Shown piece after piece: positions 15,054-23,440 of a stretch of 64,000 bases of DNA. The DNA is taken from assembly GCA_035946575.1 (NCBI GenBank), contig DASYZG010000123.1, forward strand, positions 35,852-99,851, in the 5' to 3' direction. The DNA comes from Gp13-AA77 sp035946575 (GTDB taxonomy: Bacteria; Acidobacteriota; Terriglobia; UBA7540). The position numbers were made by a program, and so were the translations under genes. The notes beneath the pieces are model-generated. The model was not told the origin of the DNA. It worked only from the letters and a program-made list of their open reading frames with translations, and ran no database searches. Position 1 is the stretch's first letter. Every line of letters begins with the position of its first letter.

Positions 15054-16274
15054 ATGAAAGCCGCAGTCCAGACCAGTGCGCATCACGTTTCGGAGAAGGC
15101 CCGCCAATTCACCGAGTCGGTGATCCGTGAGATGACCCGCCTCGCGATCGAACACGGCGCCATGAATCTGGCCCAGGGATTTCCCGACTTCGCTGCGCCC
15201 GCCGAGGTGAAGGAAGCCGCGCGGCGGGCGATCGCCGCCGACATCAATCAATACGCCATCACCTGGGGCGCGCGCGAATTCCGGCGCGCCATCGCCGAGC
15301 GCTTCGCCAAAGACACGGGACTAGAGATTGACCCCGAGCGCGAGATCACCGTCACCTGTGGCGCCACGGAAGCCATGATCGCATGCCTGCTGGCGATCGT
15401 TGACCCCGGCGAAGAGGTGGTGGTCTTTGAACCTTTTTACGAGAACTACGGGCCGGACGCCATCATCTGCGGCGCGGTGCCGCGCTTCGTCCGGCTGCAT
15501 CCTCCCGATTGGGCCTTTGATCCTCGGGAACTGCGCAGCGCCGTCAATGCGCGTACCAGGGCGCTGATCCTGAATACGCCCAATAATCCGACTGGGAAGG
15601 TGTTTTCGCGGGAAGAACTGGAGCTGATCGCCGACACAATCCTGAACGCGCACGCCTACGTGGTGACCGACGAAATCTACCAGTACATCACGTACGACGG
15701 AGCGCGGCACGTCTCCATGGCGACGCTGCCGGGAATGCGCGAGCGTACCATCACCTTGAACGCGCTGTCGAAGACCTACAGCGTGACCGGATGGCGGGTC
15801 GGATATGCCGTCGCGCCAACCGAAGTTTCAGCGGCGGTGCGCAAGATGCACGATTTTCTCACCGTGGGTGCGGCAGCGCCGCTCCAGGAAGCCGGCGTCA
15901 CAGCGTTGCGCCTGCCCGACGAGTACTACGGGCGCCTCGCCGCCGAATATCAAGGGCGGCGCGACCGCATGCTCGGCGCACTGACCGCTGCCGGTTTCCA
16001 GTGCTATAAGCCCCGGGGCGCCTACTACGTGATGACGGATATTTCGGGCTTCGGCTTTCCGGATGACGTACAGTTCGCCCGGCATCTGGTGAGCGAAATC
16101 GGCGTTGCCGTTGTGCCGGGCAGCAGTTTCTACCGCGATCCTGCGCCGGGACAGCAGCAAGTCCGGTTCTGCTTCTCCAAGACAGACGCCACTCTCGACG
16201 AGGCGGGGCGGCGCCTGGCAAGGCTACGCAGGCGCGCGGCGACAGCCAACCGCACCACTGCCGAACGACTGTGA
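15054..16274 (+). CDS. PLP-dependent class I aminotransferase
   Basis: 406 residues of fold-type I aminotransferase. Motifs: MNLAQGFPDF near the N-terminus, LNTPNNPTGKVFSREEL, VVTDEIYQYITYDG (aspartate contacting the pyridine nitrogen), and TLNALSKTYSVTGWRVGYA with the Schiff-base lysine in SKT. The pattern is of the kynurenine/methionine/aspartate aminotransferase (MtnE/YbdL-like) group; the specific amino acid cannot be read. Cytoplasmic. The ATG has an excellent GGAGG upstream. An inverted repeat overlaps its stop codon and separates it from the converging XRE gene. Confidence 0.9.
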   Translation: MKAAVQTSAHHVSEKARQFTESVIREMTRLAIEHGAMNLAQGFPDFAAPAEVKEAARRAIAADINQYAITWGAREFRRAIAERFAKDTGLEIDPEREITVTCGATEAMIACLLAIVDPGEEVVVFEPFYENYGPDAIICGAVPRFVRLHPPDWAFDPRELRSAVNARTRALILNTPNNPTGKVFSREELELIADTILNAHAYVVTDEIYQYITYDGARHVSMATLPGMRERTITLNALSKTYSVTGWRVGYAVAPTEVSAAVRKMHDFLTVGAAAPLQEAGVTALRLPDEYYGRLAAEYQGRRDRMLGALTAAGFQCYKPRGAYYVMTDISGFGFPDDVQFARHLVSEIGVAVVPGSSFYRDPAPGQQQVRFCFSKTDATLDEAGRRLARLRRRAATANRTTAERL

Positions 16275-16320
16275 CGGGTGCCGGGCCAGCCCCCTCACGT
16301 TCGACCCGGACACCCGTCAC
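16271..16320. terminator. Large inverted repeat at convergent gene ends
   Basis: GTGACGGGTG(C)CGGG at 16271-16285 pairs with CCCGG(A)CACCCGTCAC at 16305-16320: a 10-bp perfect outer stem plus an inner 4-5 bp stem. It starts within the aminotransferase stop codon and lies just downstream of the opposing XRE gene, so it may terminate both transcripts. There is no U-tract, so termination efficiency is uncertain. Confidence 0.55.
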
Positions 16321-16335
16321 GGCCAGCCTGCTTGC

Positions 16336-16719
16336 CTATCGGCTGGCGAGCTTGCGGGCGCAGTCGAGCAGGAAGGCCCGGTCCGATTCCATCATGTGGC
16401 CGACGAGGCCTTTGATCTGCAGCAGGAATCGGGCCTCGGAACCTTCGGTCCCGCCGTTCTGTGCAATTTCCTCGAGGGTCGACGGGCGGCCCCCGGCGGC
16501 AGCGGGCGGTTCCGGGTCCTCGCCTGCGGTGTAGAACAGTCGGTACATGGGAACGTCGAGCGCCGCCGCGAAGCGCTGCAGGGTCTCGACGGAAGGTACC
16601 GTGTGACCATGCTCGACGCGTGAGATGTAGCCACGCAGCATCCCTGTCTGCCTTTCAATGTCACCCTGCGAGAGGCCTTTCTTTTCACGAAGATCACGAA
16701 TTCGTTGACCGATGGACAT
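16336..16719 (-). CDS. XRE-family helix-turn-helix transcriptional regulator
   Basis: 127 residues. The HTH_3 domain is at residues 2-60: IGQRIRDLREKKGLSQGDIE, TGMLRGYISRVEHGHTVPSV, ETLQRFAAALDVPMYRLFY. The remainder is a short helical tail (LLQIKGLVGHMMESDRAFLLDCARKLASR). The ATG at 16719 has GGGGAGAAAG upstream; a longer frame from 16749 lacks a good ribosome site. A direct repeat TACTAGTGC lies 16-43 bp upstream of the start and may be its own operator. Target genes unknown. Confidence 0.82.
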   Translation of the reverse strand: MSIGQRIRDLREKKGLSQGDIERQTGMLRGYISRVEHGHTVPSVETLQRFAAALDVPMYRLFYTAGEDPEPPAAAGGRPSTLEEIAQNGGTEGSEARFLLQIKGLVGHMMESDRAFLLDCARKLASR

Positions 16720-16734
16720 GGACTTTCTCCCCTT

Positions 16735-16762
16735 TACTAGTGCTCTCAACGGCTACTAGTGC
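16735..16762 (-). promoter_or_regulatory. Direct repeat TACTAGTGC upstream of XRE gene, candidate operator
   Basis: TACTAGTGC at 16735-16743 and again at 16754-16762, a 19-bp period (about two helix turns), each containing the palindrome ACTAGT. The position just upstream of the XRE start fits autoregulation. Seen directly; function inferred. Confidence 0.4.
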
Positions 16763-16922
16763 GTTTGACTGGCCGGCCTCAGCCGGGCTAATTGGAGCTC
16801 AGAGCTCCGCGTGAGCCGTGGTCCGTCTCTCGGGCGGCGTACGTTTGACCGCCGCGGCCGTTAGGCGGATGGTGAGAAGGAGACCACCTATATCCTTCTC
16901 ACGATGAGTCGCCAGAATCCGC

Positions 16923-17183
16923 TCAGGCCGGTTTCAGCAGCGAATCCAGACAGACCTGAAGCAACCCGTCCTCAGTGCGCTCCAGCCGGTTGGGATCGAG
17001 CTTCCCGTAGACTGAGCCAAGGCGGAAGGCTGCCAAAGCCTCCGCTTTGCTTGGACGGACCATGCCGACCAAGCCGTCCAGATCTTCGCACCAGCCTTCA
17101 ACCGCTCCGCTCTGCTTGTTCAGGATCAGCAGGCGATCGGTTTCGGTGATGATGGTCGTCTTTTTCTTGCGTCGTGTCGTCAT
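16923..17183 (-). CDS. Small hypothetical protein (86 aa)
   Basis: The start at 17183 has GGGAGA 5 bp upstream and opens MTTRRKKKTTIITETDRLL. The protein has a basic N-terminus, then TETDRLLILNKQSGAVEGWC and a helical second half ending VCLDSLLKPA. No signal peptide, membrane segment or known domain is visible. It is divergently oriented from the winged-helix/TPR gene (217 bp spacer), so the two may share a control region. Function unknown. Confidence 0.6.
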   Translation of the reverse strand: MTTRRKKKTTIITETDRLLILNKQSGAVEGWCEDLDGLVGMVRPSKAEALAAFRLGSVYGKLDPNRLERTEDGLLQVCLDSLLKPA

Positions 17184-17400
17184 AGAGTCTCCCGTCAGGC
17201 GGCCTGTATTGACTCCTGGGCTAACCGCTGGCGCATTACCTCTTTTGATAGCTTCTTCACATTGCGCCGTCCGGCCCCTTCCGCTAAAATCAGCCACGGT
17301 GGCCAGGAATTCGCTGTCCAAACCGCCATCGACGCTCCGACCATAGCGCGATGTTAGTTTGGACGTAATTAGAGAACGCTGAAAAAGTAGTGAATCTTGC

Positions 17401-20226
17401 ATGAGTTCCGTTAATCTGCAGGCCAGCAAGCACTTCTACGAGTTCGGTCCCTACCGAATTGACCTTACTGACCGCCTTCTTTTTCGCGGCGCAACGCCAG
17501 TTCCCCTCACACCTAAGGCTTTCGACACTCTTGTGGTATTAGTTGAGTCTGCCGGGCGGATCCTTGAGAAAGACGACCTGATGAAAAGGGTCTGGCCCGA
17601 CACTATCGTTGAGGAAAACAATCTCACCCAGAACGTTTCGGCTCTACGCAAGGCCCTAGGTCAGGGGGCCGACGAGAAGCCTTACATCGAAACCCTGCCA
17701 CGGCGTGGTTACCGTTTTGTTGCAGCCGTTCTGGAGCGATGGGAGCAGATCCCAGAGCTCATTGTCCGGGAGCGGACCAAGTCCACCGTCATTGTTGAAG
17801 AGGAAGAAGAGACCCAGACTCAGACTAAAGTATTGGGGAATTTGACTTTAACTCAGTTTGCGGCTGCGGTTTTGACCCTTGCGGTGGCGATAGGCTCCGT
17901 TGGCTATCTGCGTAACCGGCGGGCTCCGAGCGATGAGGGGAATAATTCCTTCGCTACGACCGCTTTGCGGCGCCGGCCGGCGGTGGCCGTCCTCGGGCTT
18001 CGGAACCTCACCGGACGTGCCGATGCAGCCTGGCTGTCAACAGCTCTTTCCGAAATGCTGACTTCCGAGCTGGCGGCCGGGGCGCAGCTACGGGCTATTC
18101 CGGGCGAAAATATCGCCCGAATGAAGCTCGACTTTGCCTTGGGCGGCTCCGACAGCCTGGCACAGGACACTCTGAGCCGGATTCGCGAGGCGTTGGGAAC
18201 GGACTACGTTGTGCTCGGCTCGTTCACCGATCTGGGACCGGCGGATGGCGGGAAGATCCGGTTGGACTTACGGCTGCAGGACACGCGGCAAGGCGTGACC
18301 CTTGCTGCCTTCGGCGAGAACGGAACCGAGTCTGGCCTTTTTGACTTGGTCTCCCACGCCGGTACCCGTTTGCGTGACGCGATGGGTGTGGGCGACGTGC
18401 CCGGGGCCGAGGCGCCTGGCGTCCGTGCCGAGTTGCCTTCAAGTCCCGAGGTCGCCAAGCTTTACGCGAGCGGCCTTGCTAACGTCAGGATCTTCAATCC
18501 TCAGCAGGCGAGAAACCTCCTCGAAAAGGCCGTGGCGGCCGATACACATTTCCCGCTGGCCCATTCGGCGTTGGCCTCGGCGCTGTGGGTGCTTGGCTAT
18601 GATGCCAAGGCCGAGGCGGAGGCCAAGACAGCTTTTGACTTGTCTGGGAACCTTAACCGCGAGGAGCGCCTGCTGATCGAAGGCCGCTACCGGGTGATCT
18701 CAAATCAGTGGGACCAGGCACTCGAGGTCTACCGGACGCTGTTCGGACTCTTCCCCGATAATCTCGACTACGGCATCACCTTGATTACGTGCGAGTCGAT
18801 GGCCGGCAAGGGCACAGAGGTGCAAGCGACCTTGGGCGACCTCCGGCAACTTCCAGCCCCCGAGGGGCAGGATCCCCGGATTGATCTGGCTGAGGCGAAT
18901 TGGGCCGAGTCTGTCTCCGATTTTAAGCGCGAAGAGTCCAGTGCATCGAGATCCGCCGAGCGGGCTCAGTCCCTTGGTGAAAGGCTGCTGGTCGCGCAGG
19001 CTCAGCTTGCGCAAGGTACTGCAGAGTGGAAACTGGGTGAGCCCCAGAAGGCGCTCACAACCTTGAAGGACGCTCAGGATACGTTCGAGTCCGAGGGTGA
19101 CAATGCCGGCGTGGCCGACGCGCTGGAGATTGCTGCCCGGTTATTGAGTGGGCGCGGCGATTTGGCCGGAGCGCGCCGGAACTACGAACAGGTGCTCAAG
19201 ATCCGCCGGGCCACCGGAGACCAAGGCGGCGTCGCAGCGACCTTGAACGATCTGGCACTGCTCAGATGGCAGCAAGGTGACTTGGTGGGTGCGAAGGAAA
19301 TGTACGATGAGGCGCTCACCAGCTTCCGTGAGGTCGGCGACCAGAACGGCGTCGGGAATGCCTTGAACAACGAGGCGAATATCTTCTACGACCAAGGGAA
19401 TCTCGGGGCGGCGCTGCGCATGTACGAAGCTTCGAGCGCCAAGTTCGCTGATATCGGCGACAAGGGTGGACAAATACTCGGGCTTCTCAACGTCGGGCTC
19501 GTACTTTCAAATCAGGGTGACCTGGCCGGGGCCCGCACTCGTTACCAGAAGGCCGCCGATTCTGCCCAGGAGCTTGGGATGAAGAGCGAGCGTGCCCGGG
19601 CCCTCGAGGGGTTGGGCCAGGTGGCTTATCTACAGGGCGACTTGGCCGAGGCCCGCCGCCAGTACACGGAGTCGCTCAGCCTCCGGCGTGAGCTCGGCGA
19701 GCAAGGCACGGCCGCGGAGACGGTGGTTGATCTTTCTCTGGTGTCGATCGAAGAAGGACGTGCCGATCAGGCACTTTCGCTCCTCCCCGCAGCGATCGAG
19801 GAAGCAAAGCGCGAACAGCAGCCGGTGGATGAGGCGGCGGGATACGTTGCGCTGACGCGTGCTTACGTTGAACAGCACAACGCCTCCGAGGCCGTGAAAT
19901 CTGCCGCGCAAGCGCGCGCCTTCGCCGCGAAGGCTCAGAACGAGCCGGTACGCCTCGACGCTGATATTGTCAGCGCGCGCGCCGTAGCGGTTGGCAGCGG
20001 CATGGCCGGAGCTCGTGAGGCCGCGCAGTCGTTGTCCGGCATTCGCGCGCACGCTGAAAACCTGGGCTTTGTGGATCGCGCCCTCGACGCCGGACTCGCC
20101 TTAAGTTCGGTGGAGTTACAGAGCGGCGACCAAGCCGCGGGTCAGGCATTGCGTGTGCAGGTGGAGCAGTCCGCCAACGACAGGGGATTTGGTCTCGTGG
20201 CCCGGCGGGCGGCGCGCCTCCAATAG
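17401..20226 (+). CDS. Membrane-anchored winged-helix (OmpR/CadC type) regulator with TPR sensor region
   Basis: 941 residues. N-terminal trans_reg_C winged helix (about 12-110): FGPYRIDLTDRLLFRG, TPKAFDTLVVLVESAGRILE, ENNLTQNVSALRKALGQG, TLPRRGYRFVA. One transmembrane helix follows (about 148-170), then an extracytoplasmic part with a TolB-N-like domain (AVAVLGLRNLTGRADAAWLS) and many TPRs, clearest at residues 560-760 with repeated GDLAGAR..Y units of about 40 residues. This is the one-component ToxR/CadC-like architecture very common in Acidobacteriota. DNA targets and ligand are unknown. ATG at 17401 gives the expected N-terminus. Confidence 0.88.
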   Translation: MSSVNLQASKHFYEFGPYRIDLTDRLLFRGATPVPLTPKAFDTLVVLVESAGRILEKDDLMKRVWPDTIVEENNLTQNVSALRKALGQGADEKPYIETLPRRGYRFVAAVLERWEQIPELIVRERTKSTVIVEEEEETQTQTKVLGNLTLTQFAAAVLTLAVAIGSVGYLRNRRAPSDEGNNSFATTALRRRPAVAVLGLRNLTGRADAAWLSTALSEMLTSELAAGAQLRAIPGENIARMKLDFALGGSDSLAQDTLSRIREALGTDYVVLGSFTDLGPADGGKIRLDLRLQDTRQGVTLAAFGENGTESGLFDLVSHAGTRLRDAMGVGDVPGAEAPGVRAELPSSPEVAKLYASGLANVRIFNPQQARNLLEKAVAADTHFPLAHSALASALWVLGYDAKAEAEAKTAFDLSGNLNREERLLIEGRYRVISNQWDQALEVYRTLFGLFPDNLDYGITLITCESMAGKGTEVQATLGDLRQLPAPEGQDPRIDLAEANWAESVSDFKREESSASRSAERAQSLGERLLVAQAQLAQGTAEWKLGEPQKALTTLKDAQDTFESEGDNAGVADALEIAARLLSGRGDLAGARRNYEQVLKIRRATGDQGGVAATLNDLALLRWQQGDLVGAKEMYDEALTSFREVGDQNGVGNALNNEANIFYDQGNLGAALRMYEASSAKFADIGDKGGQILGLLNVGLVLSNQGDLAGARTRYQKAADSAQELGMKSERARALEGLGQVAYLQGDLAEARRQYTESLSLRRELGEQGTAAETVVDLSLVSIEEGRADQALSLLPAAIEEAKREQQPVDEAAGYVALTRAYVEQHNASEAVKSAAQARAFAAKAQNEPVRLDADIVSARAVAVGSGMAGAREAAQSLSGIRAHAENLGFVDRALDAGLALSSVELQSGDQAAGQALRVQVEQSANDRGFGLVARRAARLQ

Positions 20227-20382
20227 AAGACGCCTTGATCAGCGACTCAGCCGCCGTTGGAGCGCGGATTCCCTGCCGGCTTAAGAACACACCTGAAGGC
20301 GTACCCCAAAGCGTAGAAAGCAACCAAAGGCCAAGCGCCGGAACGGCACAAGCCCGGGCTGCAAATTGTCCGGTGTCAACCC

Positions 20383-20730
20383 CTAAGAGCGCGGAGCCGG
20401 CGGTCGGGGTGGATTACAAGGAGTCGAGATCAGCGGTGCTGGCCGCCGCTTCTTGCTGGTGCTCCCCCCGGCGGGTTGGCCCGTCATCGGTCGAGGCCCG
20501 CCTTGGGTACAACTGGGTGAATTCTCGGCGAGAATGAGGACATCGCTCGGAGAGACGGCAGAAACTGAGGGTGCCTTGCCGAGCGCCAAGGACGTTGTGT
20601 TGAGTCCGCTCGCGCTCGTGTATGCCGATGAGGCTACGGAAGTGAACGCTTTGCCGACCTCGGTTTGGCTGACTGAACCGGCGAGAAGCAGCGCTGCGGC
20701 GCCCAGCGTCACAAGAGTCGAAGTTCTCAT
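20383..20730 (-). CDS. Small putative secreted protein (115 aa)
   Basis: ATG at 20730 has GGGGGGAT immediately upstream. The N-terminus MRTSTLVTLGAAALLLAGSV is a plausible Sec signal peptide. The mature part is serine/threonine rich, then proline and basic rich (GGSTSKKRRPAP), with two cysteines and no recognisable domain. A well-formed sigma-70-like promoter lies about 136 bp upstream. Hypothetical; moderate support because of start signals rather than homology. Confidence 0.5.
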   Translation of the reverse strand: MRTSTLVTLGAAALLLAGSVSQTEVGKAFTSVASSAYTSASGLNTTSLALGKAPSVSAVSPSDVLILAENSPSCTQGGPRPMTGQPAGGSTSKKRRPAPLISTPCNPPRPPAPRS

Positions 20731-20865
20731 GGATCCCCCCTCGATAGCAGTCACTGCGCGACCGTGAACTTGAGCAGCATCACTGAAACCACTGAGAGGT
20801 TCACCTCGGTCGAGCCCGTACGAGAACAAGACCCTTTGGGCCCTCTTCGCGTGTCACACGATAGA

Positions 20866-20893
20866 TATATACCCGCTCGTGTAATTCAGTCAA
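20866..20893 (-). promoter_or_regulatory. Sigma-70-like promoter for the small secreted protein gene
   Basis: On the minus strand TTGACT (20893-20888), 16 nt, then TATATA (20871-20866), in an AT-rich pocket. It points toward the gene starting at 20730, giving a 5' leader of about 130 nt. Confidence 0.5.
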
Positions 20894-21032
20894 GAGAATT
20901 CCAGCGATCTCGCAAGTTACTCATTATCTATCGGATGCAGTCCGACGCTCCTGCTGCCACCCGGGTTCTCTGCGACGTAAGAGAGGGCCAATAGGTGGCG
21001 ATGCCAATGCTATTATAGTTTCGGAGGATCAC

Positions 21033-22598
21033 ATGCGACTTCCGGCGTTCAAGAACGAGCCCCTTTCGGATTTCGGACGTAATTCGGAGCACAAGCGCAA
21101 AATGGCCGAAGCCGTGGATAAGGTACGGAGCGAATTGGGCCGCGAGTATGGCCTCGTGATTGGTGGCGAGCGCGTCCACAGCGCGGATCGCCTGACGTCG
21201 TACAATCCGGCCGAAAAGTCCCAGGTTGTCGGCAGCTTTTCCAAGGCGACGCGGGAACTGGCGGAGAGCGCGATCCGCGCCGCCGAGCAGGCCTACAAAA
21301 CGTGGAGCCGCGCCCCCGTCGAGCGTCGTGTGCAACTCCTGCTCGACACAGCCCACATCCTGCGCGATGACAAGTATTACTACAGCGCCTGGATGGTTTT
21401 TGAGGTCGGCAAATCATGGCCGGAAGCCGACGCGGATACCGCGGAAGCCATCGATTTCTGCGAGTACTACGCGCGTGAGATGCTGCGCCTGGAGAATCCT
21501 GCGCCGCTCGCTCCGGTCGCCGGCGAGAAGAACTATCTGCGTTACATCCCCCTGGGCGTCGGCATTGTTATTCCTCCCTGGAATTTTCCCCTGGCCATCC
21601 TGACCGGCATGACGACGGCATCGATCGTGGCTGGGAACACGGTGGTGCTGAAGCCTTCGAGCGACTCACCGGCCATCGCCTATAAGTTCTTCGAGGCGCT
21701 CGAGCGCGCGGGAATGCCGCCCGGCGTGGCGAATTTCCTGCCGGGCTCGGGTTCGATCATTGGCGATTACCTCGTGGCACATCCGCGCACCCGATACGTG
21801 GCCTTCACGGGATCGAAGGACGTCGGACTCCACATTAATGAACTCGCAGCCAGGCATCAGCCGGGTCAGATCTGGGTGAAGCGCGTGGTGGCCGAAATGG
21901 GCGGCAAGGATTCCATCGTCGTCGACAGCGAGACTGACCTTGACCTTGCGGCCGAGGGCGTAGCGGCCTCCGCTTTTGGATTTCAAGGGCAGAAGTGCTC
22001 GGCGTGCTCGCGCGCTATCGTCGTGGAAGGGGTGTACGAGGCTTTTCTGGACAAATTGAAGAAACGAGTGGAAGCGATCAACGTCGGTTCTCCCTCCGAC
22101 CCGGCGACGGACATGGGTCCGGTGATCAATGGCAGCGCGGAGAAATCGATCCTAGAATATATTGAGATGGGCAAGCAGGAGGGACGCCTCGTGACCGGCG
22201 GACGTACCACGTCCAACGCGGGACACTTTATTGCTCCAACCGTGATTGCTGATGTAGGGCCGCAAGCGCGCCTGGCCCAGGAAGAGATTTTCGGCCCGGT
22301 GCTGGCCGTGATCCGGGCGAAGGATTTTGACGAGGCCCTGGAGATCGCGAATAACACCGAATACGGCTTGACCGGCGCGGTGTACACCCGGGATCGGCAG
22401 CGGCTCGCGAAGGCGGCCGACACTTTTCACGTGGGCAATCTGTATTTGAATCGCAAGTGTACGGGTGCGCTCGTCGGCGGGCACCCCTTCGGCGGCTTCA
22501 ACATGTCGGGTACCGATTCCAAGGCGGGTGGGCCCGACTATCTCTTGCTCTTTACCCAAGCGAAGACCGTGGCGGAGAAGTTGAGCGCAGCCGGCTGA
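21033..22598 (+). CDS. pruA: L-glutamate gamma-semialdehyde (1-pyrroline-5-carboxylate) dehydrogenase
   Basis: 521 residues of the NAD-dependent aldehyde dehydrogenase superfamily, RocA/PruA type. Visible: GVGIVIPPWNFPLAILTGM, GNTVVLKPSSDSPAIAYKF, VAFTGSKDVGLHI, AEMGGKDSIVVDSETDLD with the general-base glutamate, GQKCSACSRAIV with the catalytic cysteine, and EEIFGPVLAVI. It oxidises P5C/glutamate semialdehyde to glutamate, the second step of proline catabolism. The separate proline dehydrogenase (PutA N-terminal or FadM-like) is not in this window. TCGGAGG precedes the ATG. Confidence 0.92.
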   Translation: MRLPAFKNEPLSDFGRNSEHKRKMAEAVDKVRSELGREYGLVIGGERVHSADRLTSYNPAEKSQVVGSFSKATRELAESAIRAAEQAYKTWSRAPVERRVQLLLDTAHILRDDKYYYSAWMVFEVGKSWPEADADTAEAIDFCEYYAREMLRLENPAPLAPVAGEKNYLRYIPLGVGIVIPPWNFPLAILTGMTTASIVAGNTVVLKPSSDSPAIAYKFFEALERAGMPPGVANFLPGSGSIIGDYLVAHPRTRYVAFTGSKDVGLHINELAARHQPGQIWVKRVVAEMGGKDSIVVDSETDLDLAAEGVAASAFGFQGQKCSACSRAIVVEGVYEAFLDKLKKRVEAINVGSPSDPATDMGPVINGSAEKSILEYIEMGKQEGRLVTGGRTTSNAGHFIAPTVIADVGPQARLAQEEIFGPVLAVIRAKDFDEALEIANNTEYGLTGAVYTRDRQRLAKAADTFHVGNLYLNRKCTGALVGGHPFGGFNMSGTDSKAGGPDYLLLFTQAKTVAEKLSAAG

Positions 22599-22623
22599 CG
22601 CCTGCTGGCGTACCGAAAATGAA

Positions 22624-23436
22624 ATGAACCATGGCAAATCAGACCCGGGCGCGGGCCTGAGCTGGCAGGGACGGCTCAGGGTGGAGCTTGACCGGCTGGG
22701 CGCGCGCAACCGGCTGGCGATTGCGGTCAGCGTGTTCGCCGTCGTCATCCTGATTTTGGGTGCGGGAAGCCTCTTCTTCCGATCCAGCTTCTGGGGGCAG
22801 GAATCCATCGAAGTCAGGATTCCGCCGCCCATCCTGTTCGTTCTTCTGATTTTGATTATACTGCTGGCGCTTTATCTCGTCCGACGGGAACTTGAGATCC
22901 GCAAACTGACCGCGCTGGTGATCGAAGAGCGCCTGCTGGCCGAGTCGGAGCATTCGGCAGGCATGATCGATCCCGTAACCCACGTTTTCAATCGCCGGTT
23001 TCTGCCCGGTCTGCTGCAGGGCGAGATCGCGCGCGCTGAACGCAATCGCCGCCCGCTTACCCTGGCGATGTGCGATATCGATCGCTTCAAGCAAGTCAAC
23101 GACCGCCACGGGCATGTGGTTGGCGATGAGGTGCTGGCCGAAACCGCGACGATCCTGAAGTCCTGCGTGCGCGGATCGGACTTTGTGGTGCGCTATGGGG
23201 GCGACGAGTTTCTGCTCGTGCTTTCAGAAACCGATGAGCCTGGCGCTAACGCCGTCGTGGTCCGAATCCGCGAGAAGATCGCTGAATGGGAGCGCTCGGC
23301 CCAACTTGGCATCTCCCTGAGCCTGGGACTCTACCTTCATCGGACCGGACAGAGCGCCGCCCAGGACATCGCCGAGGTTGATACACGCCTTTACGGCGCG
23401 AAGCGATCGATGGGGGCGCCGGCGATGCATCGATAG
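22624..23436 (+). CDS. Membrane diguanylate cyclase (GGDEF)
   Basis: 270 residues. Two transmembrane helices (about 38-58 and 70-90), a short coiled segment, then a GGDEF domain from about residue 115: MIDPVTHVFNRRFLPGLL, CDIDRFKQVNDRHGHVVGDE, and the intact active site RYGGDEFLLV. An RxxD inhibitory site (RGSD) sits exactly five residues before GGDEF, so product inhibition by c-di-GMP is likely. No periplasmic sensor domain beyond the short loop. It begins 25 bp after pruA, possibly cotranscribed, and converges with the M28 peptidase gene 4 bp away. Confidence 0.9.
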   Translation: MNHGKSDPGAGLSWQGRLRVELDRLGARNRLAIAVSVFAVVILILGAGSLFFRSSFWGQESIEVRIPPPILFVLLILIILLALYLVRRELEIRKLTALVIEERLLAESEHSAGMIDPVTHVFNRRFLPGLLQGEIARAERNRRPLTLAMCDIDRFKQVNDRHGHVVGDEVLAETATILKSCVRGSDFVVRYGGDEFLLVLSETDEPGANAVVVRIREKIAEWERSAQLGISLSLGLYLHRTGQSAAQDIAEVDTRLYGAKRSMGAPAMHR

Positions 23437-23440
23437 GTGC

